DNA of 64,000 bases from Bacteroidales bacterium (GTDB taxonomy: Bacteria; Bacteroidota; Bacteroidia; Bacteroidales; VadinHA17): NCBI GenBank assembly GCA_021738535.1, contig JAIPBU010000020.1, positions 1 to 64,000 on the forward strand. The letters are read 5' to 3'. The notes under the pieces are model-generated. The model saw nothing but the letters and a program-made list of their open reading frames with translations. It did no database searches and was not told the DNA's origin. Positions 21,701 to 31,867 of this stretch are shown here, piece by piece (within the stretch, counting starts at the first letter, position 1; the number at the start of each line of letters is the position of its first letter). A program made the position numbers and the translations under genes.

Positions 21701-21816
21701 AGAGTCCAATGGCAATCGTAATTCTGGGGGGACTGCTCTCATCAACCCTTCTGAATATATACCTCATACCAACAGTTTACTTATTAATGCATTCAAAAAA
21801 ACCTAAGGATGATTAA
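18724..21816 (+). CDS. CusA/CzcA family heavy-metal efflux RND permease
   Basis: 1030 aa; [55 protein letters not shown]. Confidence 0.95.
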   Translation: [1030 protein letters not shown]

Positions 21817-23002
21817 GAAAACAATTACAATAGTCCTAATACTTATTGGTTCAAAGACTTTAGCACAGGACATCAACGTCTTTCTCGATAAAGTAAAAGA
21901 CCATCACCCGGGAATAGTAGCCGCTGAGCAATTGCTTTATTCAAGAGAGAAAAGTGCAGAAACAGGTTACATGCCCCCGGATCCGTCTGTCAGCTTTGGA
22001 TATTTCCCCGGGCAACCGGAATCAATTGGCAACAAGGTAACCTGGTCAGTAGACCAGTCTTTTGATTTCCCCACAAGCTATTACAGGATTAAGGAATTAA
22101 AGCGAAAAGATTTTGAGCTTGCTGAGTTACAATACAGGCTAGCAGTTTTAAACCTTATGCAGCAGGTGCGTGAAAAAGTTATTGAAAAAATAGCAATCGA
22201 TAAGAAAATTGATCTACTCGGGACCAGGCTGAAAGATCTCCGTGAAATGAAAAAGGCCTATGACAAAATGCTTGCTGAAGGAGAAGCAACAGTGATTGCA
22301 TTCAACAGGGTTACAATGGAGCTTGTTGAGATGGAAACAACATATAATCAATATTTAACAACAGCTGAAAATTTAAGATCATTCCTGGATCTGGTAAGTG
22401 GTAATAATTCAGAATTAGTTGAAGGATCAAGCTACCCGTTCTTCGGAGAACCTGTTGCAGACAGCCTTCTGGATATTAAAAAGATACAACATCCTGAATT
22501 TCTTATCCCTGCCAAAGAAGCTAGTAAAGCCTCGATGAACATTCAGGTGGTCAGGTCAGAGAAACTGCCGGAAATCAGGATTGGAATTGCTTCTGAGATA
22601 ATAGGTACAGAGAGGTTTACAGGACCGTCAATGGGATTAACTATCCCCCTATGGGAGGACCACAGAAAAGTCAGTGAAGCCCGGGCATTCAAAACACACA
22701 CTGAAGCAAAGAACAGGAACAAAAAGGTAATGCTGGAGAATAAGTTAAGATCTGATATAAAAACTTATCAGAATCTTGACAGATCACTGTCTGTTCTGCA
22801 GAATGTACTGGAAGGGTCAGAATCTTATGATTACCTGCGCATTGCGCTTGAAGAAGGACAAATAAGCATTATTGAATATTTTAATGAGTTGAAAACATAT
22901 TATGATATTGAAGACAGGATTATTGAAACGGAGAAAAAATGCCTGATTATGCAATCCAGGTTATTTGATCATCAACTTGTACCCGGTAAAATCAATAATT
23001 AG
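21809..23002 (+). CDS. TolC family outer membrane efflux protein
   Basis: 397 aa signal-peptide alpha-helical protein; 8-nt overlap with the permease gene. Confidence 0.85.
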   Translation: MIKKTITIVLILIGSKTLAQDINVFLDKVKDHHPGIVAAEQLLYSREKSAETGYMPPDPSVSFGYFPGQPESIGNKVTWSVDQSFDFPTSYYRIKELKRKDFELAELQYRLAVLNLMQQVREKVIEKIAIDKKIDLLGTRLKDLREMKKAYDKMLAEGEATVIAFNRVTMELVEMETTYNQYLTTAENLRSFLDLVSGNNSELVEGSSYPFFGEPVADSLLDIKKIQHPEFLIPAKEASKASMNIQVVRSEKLPEIRIGIASEIIGTERFTGPSMGLTIPLWEDHRKVSEARAFKTHTEAKNRNKKVMLENKLRSDIKTYQNLDRSLSVLQNVLEGSESYDYLRIALEEGQISIIEYFNELKTYYDIEDRIIETEKKCLIMQSRLFDHQLVPGKINN

Positions 23003-23312
23003 TAATTTTGCTTCTGTATTAAAACCGGGACAGTTGATTAAAATTACCCCTACACCGGACGGATCAAACACTCTGTATGTTCCTTCAACAGATGAGCATT
23101 ACCATTGCACTAATGGTGCAATACAGGAATCAAGGCATGTGTTTTTTGAAAACGGTTACAGGCAATGCAGCAGTAATCCAGTGCGAATATTTATTACCTA
23201 TTCAGCAAGAGGACAGCTAAAAAGAGACCTTGCTAAACTGGGGTTTGAAGTCTTTCACCCCGATGGTCCCCCGGGGACAAGACAGATTACAAGAGCAGTA
23301 AAAATGATATGA
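22965..23312 (+). pseudogene. Internally deleted MnmD-like tRNA methyltransferase remnant
   Basis: TPDGSNTLYVPSTDEHYHCTNGAIQESRHVFFENGYR (MnmD N-term) fused in frame to ITYSARGQLKRDLAKLGFEVFHPDGPPGTRQITRA (MnmD C-term); the SAM-binding core is absent. Confidence 0.7.
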
Positions 23313-23394
23313 TTAAATTTCACATTTCTTTAACTTTTAAACAAATAAGAAAGTGTTATCTTAGCGCAAATTTTAACCTGAAAAATTAATTCAC

Positions 23395-24090
23395 ATGAGA
23401 CTCAACGTTTTAATGACAATAGCAGTAATTGCAATTTTTATCGGAGCTTGTTCACAGGGCAAAATGAACAATGTTAAACTGGAGAACCAGGATGATTCAC
23501 TTGCCTATGCTTTTGGGGTGGATATCTACACCAACCTTAAAGACAGAAGCGACCTTGATCTGGACCCAATTATGCTCGCTAAGGGAATGATGGACGCCAA
23601 AGAGGGGGAATCCATCTTTCTTGAAGCTGCTGCAGGAGGTTATATTATGCAGGTAATGCAGGAACGCCAGGCAGATCAGATGAAAGATCAATTCAAAGAT
23701 TATATTGCTGAGAACACTGAATGGCTGAAGAACAATAAAGAAAAGGAAGGTGTTGTAACAACGGAATCAGGACTTCAGTATAAAGTAATTGAGATGGGAG
23801 ACGGACCAAAACCCGCAGCAACAGATACAGTAAAAGTTCATTATACAGGTAAGTTGATCAACGATACAATCTTTGACAGTTCAGTAGAAAGAGGACAGGC
23901 TGCCGAATTCAGGGCAAATACACTTATCAAGGGATGGTCAGAAGGACTGCAGCTGATGCCTGTTGGTTCAAAATTCGAATTTTACATACCTTCTGAGCTT
24001 GGCTATGGTGAAAGAGGAGCAGGACAGGTAATAAAGCCCTTCTCAACTCTTATTTTCGAAGTTGAACTTATTGACATAGTGAATAAATAG
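23395..24090 (+). CDS. FKBP-type peptidyl-prolyl cis-trans isomerase (lipoprotein)
   Basis: TVKVHYTGKLINDTIFDSSVERGQAAEF..LIKGWSEGLQLMPVGSKFEFYIPSELGYGERGAGQVIKPFSTLIFEVELIDI; lipobox GAC. Confidence 0.95.
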   Translation: MRLNVLMTIAVIAIFIGACSQGKMNNVKLENQDDSLAYAFGVDIYTNLKDRSDLDLDPIMLAKGMMDAKEGESIFLEAAAGGYIMQVMQERQADQMKDQFKDYIAENTEWLKNNKEKEGVVTTESGLQYKVIEMGDGPKPAATDTVKVHYTGKLINDTIFDSSVERGQAAEFRANTLIKGWSEGLQLMPVGSKFEFYIPSELGYGERGAGQVIKPFSTLIFEVELIDIVNK

Positions 24091-24127
24091 CAAGGCTTAG
24101 AATTACTAATCATCAAACAGGATAAAA

Positions 24128-24511
24128 ATGTCTTTCGAGATATCAGGAAAAGTTATCGAGGTAGGACCGGTAGAACAAAAAGGCGAAAGTTTCAGGAAAA
24201 GGGAATTCGTTATTGAAGTTGCTGAAGCTAACAGCTCGGGTCGTGAATTTATTGACTATGTCAAGTTCCAGTGCATTCAGGACAGAACAGATATTATTGA
24301 TGAGAATTATCTTAATGAGAATATAAAAGTCTCTTTTAACATCAAAGGAAATAAATGGGAAAGGGATGGAAAAGTGAGTTACTTCACCAATCTTGACGCA
24401 TGGAGAATACAAAAGGTCGAAAAAGATCAGTCTGGTACAGATGACCTGCCACCACCCCTGCTCGATGACCTGCCTCCTGAAAATGAAGAAATGGATGATC
24501 TTCCGTTCTGA
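24128..24511 (+). CDS. DUF3127 domain-containing protein
   Basis: MSFEISGKVIEVGPVEQKGESFRKREFVIEV..DLPF; acidic ..DDLPF tail as in SSB-like proteins. Confidence 0.8.
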   Translation: MSFEISGKVIEVGPVEQKGESFRKREFVIEVAEANSSGREFIDYVKFQCIQDRTDIIDENYLNENIKVSFNIKGNKWERDGKVSYFTNLDAWRIQKVEKDQSGTDDLPPPLLDDLPPENEEMDDLPF

Positions 24512-24561
24512 TGTTTATTATTCCGCAGTTTTAAGTATTTTTGAAATAATTACTGGCGGAA

Positions 24562-27500
24562 ATGAAAAATAATACTATAACCATAACCAGCATAAGCAGA
24601 TACCTGTCTACAGGCTTTCTGCTTATCTTTTTTATATCTCCCGCTGTTGGTCAGCGATGGCTGGAAAGGCTGGATATAGACACAAAATCAAAAAGCAATT
24701 TCTTAGAGGTAAAAAAAGCTGCCGGTGAGTACTTTAAGCACCAGGAGAAAGAGTATTTCTCAAGGAGTTTTGATATTGAGGATATCCCGGAGCTGAAGTA
24801 TAATAATATTACCGCTTTCATAAAATATAAGCGCTGGGAGGAATACTGGAAAAATCACGTAGACAGTGAAGGTAATGCTGTAAGCCCTCTTGATGAGTAT
24901 TCCGAATTCAAATCTTTCCTTAAAAATTCCTCCAAGGGAACCGTGGCCAACTGGGTCAATATCAATCGTAAAGAAGCACCCGGAGGCTACTGGGGTATGG
25001 GCAGAATACGCGAAATAGCATTTCATCCCACTGATCCGTCAGTTTTCTGGGCCGGTGCTGACCAGGGCGGTATATGGAAAACAACAGATAACGGCAAGAC
25101 CTATACCCCTGTTGCTGATGACCTGCCCTTTCTGAAGGTCAGCTCTATTTGTATTAATTACAATGATCCGGATATATTGTACATGTCGGCCGGAGGAACA
25201 GATGGTGGCTGGTGGGACAGAACCATAGGAGTGTATAAAACTACCAACGGCGGTCAGTCATGGACAGCAACAGCGCTTAATGCACATCTCTCTGAAGGTG
25301 AATCATACAGGCGGCTGGCAATGAGTCCGGCTAATCCCGAACTACTGATAGTAACAGGGCGGGAAGGTGTATACCGTAGCTCAGACGGTGGCAGTGATTG
25401 GACTAAAGTTGCCGGTGGTGATTATTATGACCTGGCCTTCTGCCCCGGGAATGGTGATATTGTAATTGCCGGGAACAGGAATAAAATAATGAGGTCAGCC
25501 GATGGCGGTCAAACATGGAATATAGCACGCAGCAGCAATTACGACGGGTACATGAGAAATATTGCTTTTTCGCCGGTAAAAAATGATTACGTGGTTGCCC
25601 AGCTTGATGCCTGGATAGAAGGTGAAAGAAGAACCGTCGTGTATGCCTCCACCGATAGGGGCAATACCTGGACAGAAAAAGCCGTACTGACAGAAGACCA
25701 CGGAGGAACAATAGGCTTTTCATCAACAGACTCATTGCGCCTGTACAGGGGCTGGACAAAAATATTCCGCTCAGATGACCTGGGTAAAACATGGACCCAG
25801 ATAACCAACTGGTACAGGGACAATGTCCATGATGTTGTTCATGCTGATCACTTCAGGATAAAGAAGAATCCACTGGTTGATAACAGGCTTTATTTCTGTA
25901 ACGACGGCGGTGTATACCTTTATGAAGAAGATAACGGGGAGTGGAAGGAAAGGACAGCAGGTCTTATAATATCACAGTATTACAGTATATCCTCATCACA
26001 GTCAGATCCAAATGTGCTTCTGGCAGGATCACAGGACAATGGTGGTTGGTACAGAACTGAAAACGGTGACTGGAAAACTACAAACGGTGGCGATGCTATG
26101 CATACCTGGCAGCATCCTGATAATAACAGTATTGGACTGAGCTCTTATCCGGGCGGCAAATTATACAGGACTTACAATGCATGGGATGGATACGTTGCTA
26201 TACATGATAATATTGACCCTGAACCCACTAACGGCGATTGGAACAGCAGGTATGCCATTGATCCAAACAATTTTAATATTATTGTAACCGGATGCTACCC
26301 GGATATCTACAGGTCGGAAAATATGGGAAATTCATGGGTGAAAATCGGAGACAGGCTGGCCGATGGGAATAATTTTCATTGTATTACAATACCGGAAGCA
26401 AACTCTGATTATATATATGCCTCATCAGGCAATGAATTATTTACCAGCACAGACAGAGGAGCAAGCTGGTCATCTTCAACCCCTTCCGGGCAGGTAATAA
26501 AAGGCATAGCCGTGAGTCCGGACGATCCCGGGAAACTATGGATTGTAAGCGGTGGGTTCACGGCTGGAGAAAAAGTCTTTTTCTCCAAAAACGGAGGCAT
26601 GTCATGGAATAATATCTCCGGATCACTTCCTAACCTGCCCGCGCTTTCAATAGTGTATGAAAAAGGAACAAATGACGGCATTTATATTGGTATGACCTAT
26701 GGTGTGTACTACCGTAATAGTTCGATGAATGATTGGGTTTATTACGGGCACGGAATACCCAATTGCGAAATAAGACACCTTGATATTCAGTATCCCGAAG
26801 GCAAAATAAGATGTGCAACATATGGCAGGGGAATATATGAAACCGGGCTTTATCCCATTGAAGCCCCTGCCCCGGAAGCATTCTTTACAACAAGCAGCGA
26901 AGAAGTATGCCAGGATGATACAATTTATTTTTACAATGAGTCTCAGAATGCCGATTATACTGTCTGGAACTTTGGCGATGGATCCATTAAATATGCCGGT
27001 GATATTTCATATTTCTACAACAAACCAGGCTATTATACAGTTAAGCTAACAGCTACCAATGAGCAGTTGTCAGATTTTTATGAAAAGAAGGATATCAAGG
27101 TAAATCCCTACCTGTCGCCCGTGAAGGCAGGACCGGAGGACATATCAATTGGTTCGGTGAGGGTTAACAGGTCAGCCGCTGCAGGAATAGTGTTTAATGT
27201 TGCATCGCCGGTAACTGTCAAATCATTCGTAACATATGCGGCAACAGGTGGAAGGCGCAGGATTATACTTGAAGATAATCAAGGCAATGAGATATATGGA
27301 GAATATATTACACTTGAACCGGGAGAGAACATAGTTGAGCTTGACCTTGACATAGATCCGGGCAATGATTACATCCTTAAGTTTACTAAAAACAATGATC
27401 TCCTGATGAATACAGACGGTGCTGATTATCCTTACAACAAGAACGAGTCTTTTTCAATTACAGGAAACACTGAACTGGAGAGTGACCGTTACTATTTCTT

Positions 27501-27831
27501 CTATGATATCAGCATACAATACAGGACCTGTTCTTCATCAGAGTTACCGGTGATTGATGAAAGCACTAATATTGCCATCAGTGAGATCCTTGTTTATCCC
27601 AACCCGGCAAGTGATAAATTCTATATTGAGGTACGTGGCTTTGATCCGGATGAAAAGCTGTCACTGAGAATCAGCAACCTGAATGGGGATATCGTCTACC
27701 GCAGAACTCTTAATTATCAAAGAATAATTGAAATAAGCAGGGAGAATACAGGTAAAACAGATGGGATATTAATCGTTGAGGTAAGCGGGCAGAAACGCAC
27801 AGTATCATCACGGGTTCTGAAGATGAAGTAA
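24562..27831 (+). CDS. Secreted sortilin/VPS10-like beta-propeller protein with PKD domain and T9SS C-terminal sorting domain
   Basis: Multiple BNR-like motifs (TTDNGKTY, TTNGGQSW, SSDGGSDW, SADGGQTW), PKD-like WNFGDGS, C-terminal ISEILVYPNPASDKFYIE. Confidence 0.88.
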   Translation: MKNNTITITSISRYLSTGFLLIFFISPAVGQRWLERLDIDTKSKSNFLEVKKAAGEYFKHQEKEYFSRSFDIEDIPELKYNNITAFIKYKRWEEYWKNHVDSEGNAVSPLDEYSEFKSFLKNSSKGTVANWVNINRKEAPGGYWGMGRIREIAFHPTDPSVFWAGADQGGIWKTTDNGKTYTPVADDLPFLKVSSICINYNDPDILYMSAGGTDGGWWDRTIGVYKTTNGGQSWTATALNAHLSEGESYRRLAMSPANPELLIVTGREGVYRSSDGGSDWTKVAGGDYYDLAFCPGNGDIVIAGNRNKIMRSADGGQTWNIARSSNYDGYMRNIAFSPVKNDYVVAQLDAWIEGERRTVVYASTDRGNTWTEKAVLTEDHGGTIGFSSTDSLRLYRGWTKIFRSDDLGKTWTQITNWYRDNVHDVVHADHFRIKKNPLVDNRLYFCNDGGVYLYEEDNGEWKERTAGLIISQYYSISSSQSDPNVLLAGSQDNGGWYRTENGDWKTTNGGDAMHTWQHPDNNSIGLSSYPGGKLYRTYNAWDGYVAIHDNIDPEPTNGDWNSRYAIDPNNFNIIVTGCYPDIYRSENMGNSWVKIGDRLADGNNFHCITIPEANSDYIYASSGNELFTSTDRGASWSSSTPSGQVIKGIAVSPDDPGKLWIVSGGFTAGEKVFFSKNGGMSWNNISGSLPNLPALSIVYEKGTNDGIYIGMTYGVYYRNSSMNDWVYYGHGIPNCEIRHLDIQYPEGKIRCATYGRGIYETGLYPIEAPAPEAFFTTSSEEVCQDDTIYFYNESQNADYTVWNFGDGSIKYAGDISYFYNKPGYYTVKLTATNEQLSDFYEKKDIKVNPYLSPVKAGPEDISIGSVRVNRSAAAGIVFNVASPVTVKSFVTYAATGGRRRIILEDNQGNEIYGEYITLEPGENIVELDLDIDPGNDYILKFTKNNDLLMNTDGADYPYNKNESFSITGNTELESDRYYFFYDISIQYRTCSSSELPVIDESTNIAISEILVYPNPASDKFYIEVRGFDPDEKLSLRISNLNGDIVYRRTLNYQRIIEISRENTGKTDGILIVEVSGQKRTVSSRVLKMK

Positions 27832-27839
27832 CTATGACA

Positions 27840-29660
27840 TTACTCAACCGTTACCGACTTAGCAAGATTACGGGGCTGATCAACATTGCATCCGCGTAAC
27901 AAAGCAACATAATAAGCAAAAAGTTGTAAAGGCACAACGGATAATACCGGTGAAATAATATCGGGTACTGAAGGCATCTTTATTACATCATCAACAATCT
28001 GTTCTGCCTCAGTATCTCCTTCATTTATTATTGCTATTACTTTACCACCACGGGCCTTAATTTCCTTAATATTAGAGATCATTTTTGTCCGGTTCTCATT
28101 ATCCGACAGTATGACCATAGTTGGAAAATCAATGTCTATAAGGGCTATGGGTCCATGCTTCATCTCAGCACCCGGGTAGCCCTCGGCATGAATATAGCTT
28201 ATCTCCTTCAGCTTTAGTGCCCCCTCAAGTGCTGTGGGAAAATTAAGCCCACGGCCCAGGAAAAGGAAATTGCTGCTGGATGCATATTTCTGTGCCAGGT
28301 CTGTTATATTGCTGTTCTTTTCAAGGAAATACCGCAGATTAGAAGATATTTGACTCAGGGCATCAAGTATTTCCTGCGACTTAGCTTCATTTCCTCTTAA
28401 TGCTGCAATGATTGATGCCAGCCTTGAAAGTTGAATGATCTGGGCCGTATAAGCTTTAGTGGAAGCAACACCAATTTCATCACCCGCTTCAAGAAATACC
28501 TGGAAATCTGTTTCCCTGTCGAGACTGGAATTACGGACATTCAGTATACCCATGGTTATTGCTCCTGCATCAGCAGCAAGCCTGTTGGCTGCTATGGTAT
28601 CAGCTGTTTCACCCGACTGCGACAATGAAATAACCAGGTCGTGGTTGTTAATAACAGGATCCCTGTACCTGTATTCGGATGCATATTCAACAATTACCGG
28701 TATCCTGGCATATTTTTCAATAATGTACCTTGCTACCAGTCCTGCATGCCATGATGTACCACATCCTATAATTGTTATCCTGCTGATGGAATGCAATATA
28801 TCGTTGAAATTTTTACCGGATGATAAATGACCCTCAATTTTATATTCTGAACCAACAAGATCAGAAAGTATATCCGGTTGCTCAAATATTTCTTTTTTCA
28901 TGAAATGTTCATACCCGCACCTGTCAGGCTTTTTCTTAGCTGCATTGAATTCTTTTATCTCTGGTTCCTTTTCATTGCCATGAACATCATAGACGGTAAT
29001 TTTGCTCTTATTCTCAACAATAATAATATCATTATTGCCTGGAAAAATAAAGTGCCCTGCATATTCACTTACAGCGTAGATATCAGAAGCCACATAGAAA
29101 CCGGTTTTATCAATCCCGAGGATAAGGGGACTGTCTTTGCGGCATAATGTAATTCTACCGGGCTTATCCTCTTCTATTATGGCCAGCGCATAACTGCCTG
29201 TAACCAGGCTGAAGGTTTTTACAAGTGCTGATTTAATATCCTTCCCATTGGCAAGATATTCATACTCTATCAGGTTAAGCAGAATCTCTGTATCGGTTTC
29301 GCTAATGAAGGAGTATCCCTTATTTTTTAAAAACCCTTCAATCTGCGCCGAGTTTTCAATAATGCCATTATGTACGAGAACAAGTTTTCCCGTTGATGAA
29401 GTATGAGGATGGGCATTTAGCTCAGTAGCTCCACCGTGTGTTGCCCACCGTGTATGGGCAATACCTGTATTTGAATCCAGCGCAGGTGGCAATATTTCAA
29501 CCAGGTCATGTACCTTGCCGGGACTTTTAATAACCCGCATACTACCATTGTGCAATGCAATGCCTGCACTGTCGTATCCCCGGTATTCCAACTTTTGCAA
29601 TCCGTCAATCAGAATATCTCTTACCTGCTTACTTCCTGTATATCCAATTATTCCACACAT
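27840..29660 (-). CDS. glmS: Glutamine--fructose-6-phosphate transaminase (isomerizing)
   Basis: 606 aa; MCGIIGYTGSKQVRDILIDGLQKLEYRGYDSAGIA.. and C-terminal LAKSVTVE. Confidence 0.97.
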   Translation of the reverse strand: MCGIIGYTGSKQVRDILIDGLQKLEYRGYDSAGIALHNGSMRVIKSPGKVHDLVEILPPALDSNTGIAHTRWATHGGATELNAHPHTSSTGKLVLVHNGIIENSAQIEGFLKNKGYSFISETDTEILLNLIEYEYLANGKDIKSALVKTFSLVTGSYALAIIEEDKPGRITLCRKDSPLILGIDKTGFYVASDIYAVSEYAGHFIFPGNNDIIIVENKSKITVYDVHGNEKEPEIKEFNAAKKKPDRCGYEHFMKKEIFEQPDILSDLVGSEYKIEGHLSSGKNFNDILHSISRITIIGCGTSWHAGLVARYIIEKYARIPVIVEYASEYRYRDPVINNHDLVISLSQSGETADTIAANRLAADAGAITMGILNVRNSSLDRETDFQVFLEAGDEIGVASTKAYTAQIIQLSRLASIIAALRGNEAKSQEILDALSQISSNLRYFLEKNSNITDLAQKYASSSNFLFLGRGLNFPTALEGALKLKEISYIHAEGYPGAEMKHGPIALIDIDFPTMVILSDNENRTKMISNIKEIKARGGKVIAIINEGDTEAEQIVDDVIKMPSVPDIISPVLSVVPLQLFAYYVALLRGCNVDQPRNLAKSVTVE

Positions 29661-29663
29661 ATT

Positions 29664-31679
29664 CTAAACTTCAATCTTTTGTAATATTGATATTATTTTA
29701 TCTCCCAGTTTCCTCTTAACATCCATATGTTCCTTTATTGACAATACCATTTTATTGGTTTCAAATTCACCCCTGACCGACTCAAAATCCATTTCCTTAT
29801 CGTGCTGCTCGCCGTCAATACCATAGCCTGCCCTTTTCAACAATGAAAATTCTTTGCTTGCATCTTCATACAAATAATTATCAATTTGCAGCACAGCATC
29901 CCTCCATTTCTCAATAAAGCCTGTTAATTCATCCCTGCTCATCTCTGTGACTTCTTTACCGGTAAAACACTTAAAAGCCTCATAGGCCCAGGACCACTCA
30001 TAGTTATAATAATTGTTATGTATTGAAATGAAGTTGAAATTTATTTCCTCTATGGTATTTATCTGTCTTTCCTCTATGGATTTCAAAAGATCTTCAAGAG
30101 CACTGGCAGGGCATATCATACCTGATAGATCTATCCACCTGCCTGTTCCGGCAGGGGTATCTTTGCCAAGAATCTCTCTCAGTTCTTTTATTGTATTGTA
30201 CTTATGCTGCTGCATTCGAGTTATCAGTGAGTTCCCAAGAAATTTATAAATAGCGAGTTCATAAAGGAGTATACCCCTGTCAAGGGCATTCTTCCTTATT
30301 TTCATTCTCTGCCAGGTATACAAATCAGCATCATCGCCTGAGGCCTTCTTAATATTAAGCAGTATCTCCCTGCCTGACATCATCTTCTGTACTGTGTAGG
30401 GACTGAGCAAATTGAAATTAATCTGGTCAAGCTTATTGTGTCCTTTTCGCCTGTCACGTCCCGGCCATTTTTTTGAATCCCTTATAGTTCCTATACTTTT
30501 CAGGTTAATTGCAGGCACCAGGATACTCTCATCATTGCTCTCAATAAGATAAGAAAAGGGAAAAAGGGATGTATCCGAGTGTTTGTAGTGGCGGCCCATA
30601 ACCAGCGAGAAAGCCCCTACGTGACTGGGCCACAGGATATAGGAATCGCTGGTCGTTTTTACACCTCTTTCTACAACACCCTGGTGTATAGGCCCCAGCT
30701 TATACAGATGGTTACTCTGATTTGATCCGCTGCCTGCATTAAGAAATGAAAACATTCCCGCTATCAGCAAAGTGGATTTATGATGTGTAACCGTATAAGG
30801 GCCTGCAAAGACAGAGCATGCTTCTCCGTGAAAGCCCTGGAAATTTGCAAAAAACAATGAATCGGTTGCCGAGTAATGCTTGTCCAGAATACACCCCTGG
30901 CCTATAAAACAACGTGAAATAAGTGTGGAGTCACTTATGTCGGAACCGGAACAAACAATAAAGTCCTCCATAATAACACCCTCACCAATATGTACAGGGT
31001 CCTCGTAACTACTGTTAATGCTGCCGTTAGCCAGTTTCTTAACACCCTCTATGTGAGCTGCCGGACCAATCCTGACGTTTTTTATCGTTCCACAGTTGAT
31101 AAGTGATGATCCACGCTGTATAACGGCATTGCTGCCTGAGACAAAATCAACATAATCATCTATTAGCTCTTCAATGGCTGTTACCAGCTTCTTCCTGTGC
31201 CGGTACATACTCATTATATATGCCAGGTGGGTAGTAAGGTGGTCAAAGATCTTTACTTCCCTTCCACCCTGCTCACTTATACAATTAACCTTTAAACCAT
31301 TACCGAAAGAAGATTCACCATCAGAGGCTATTGTATTTACATTATGAATTATACAGTCCTGCTCAATATGATAATTGGAAATGTAACTACCGGTATTGTG
31401 TATAAGTACATTGTCCTCAACAGTACAATCATTAAGCCATGAATTATAAATTCCGGTCTTAAAAACCACTCCTCCGAAAAGCCTGACCTCACTGTTGAAG
31501 GTCCCAAGCCTCACATGCCCTGAAAAATGAGTGTTTTTAATGTTGTCTGTTATGAATAGCTTTCCAACTTCTATCAGGTCCCAGTTGTCACAGGAACATC
31601 CCTGCATAATTAACTGGCCAATCTCTTCACTTGACAGTTTTCTGTATTTGATTCCGGTTTTTGAAACAGGTCTTTGCAT
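29664..31679 (-). CDS. DUF4954 family protein (left-handed beta-helix sugar nucleotidyltransferase-like)
   Basis: Start placed at MQRPVSKTGIKYRKLS; hexapeptide-like repeats; 3 bp from glmS. Confidence 0.75.
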   Translation of the reverse strand: MQRPVSKTGIKYRKLSSEEIGQLIMQGCSCDNWDLIEVGKLFITDNIKNTHFSGHVRLGTFNSEVRLFGGVVFKTGIYNSWLNDCTVEDNVLIHNTGSYISNYHIEQDCIIHNVNTIASDGESSFGNGLKVNCISEQGGREVKIFDHLTTHLAYIMSMYRHRKKLVTAIEELIDDYVDFVSGSNAVIQRGSSLINCGTIKNVRIGPAAHIEGVKKLANGSINSSYEDPVHIGEGVIMEDFIVCSGSDISDSTLISRCFIGQGCILDKHYSATDSLFFANFQGFHGEACSVFAGPYTVTHHKSTLLIAGMFSFLNAGSGSNQSNHLYKLGPIHQGVVERGVKTTSDSYILWPSHVGAFSLVMGRHYKHSDTSLFPFSYLIESNDESILVPAINLKSIGTIRDSKKWPGRDRRKGHNKLDQINFNLLSPYTVQKMMSGREILLNIKKASGDDADLYTWQRMKIRKNALDRGILLYELAIYKFLGNSLITRMQQHKYNTIKELREILGKDTPAGTGRWIDLSGMICPASALEDLLKSIEERQINTIEEINFNFISIHNNYYNYEWSWAYEAFKCFTGKEVTEMSRDELTGFIEKWRDAVLQIDNYLYEDASKEFSLLKRAGYGIDGEQHDKEMDFESVRGEFETNKMVLSIKEHMDVKRKLGDKIISILQKIEV

Positions 31680-31867
31680 GTATCTATCTATTACTTTCAA
31701 TACGAAAATAATTCTAATTACTGAATACACACAAATAAATAACCTAATATAAACATAACACAATCAACATATACCCTAATATTAGTATTTTATTTATTTG
31801 ATTATATGTTTATTATATTATATTTTACCATAACATATATTCATCATAAATCAAATAAAACCTAATA

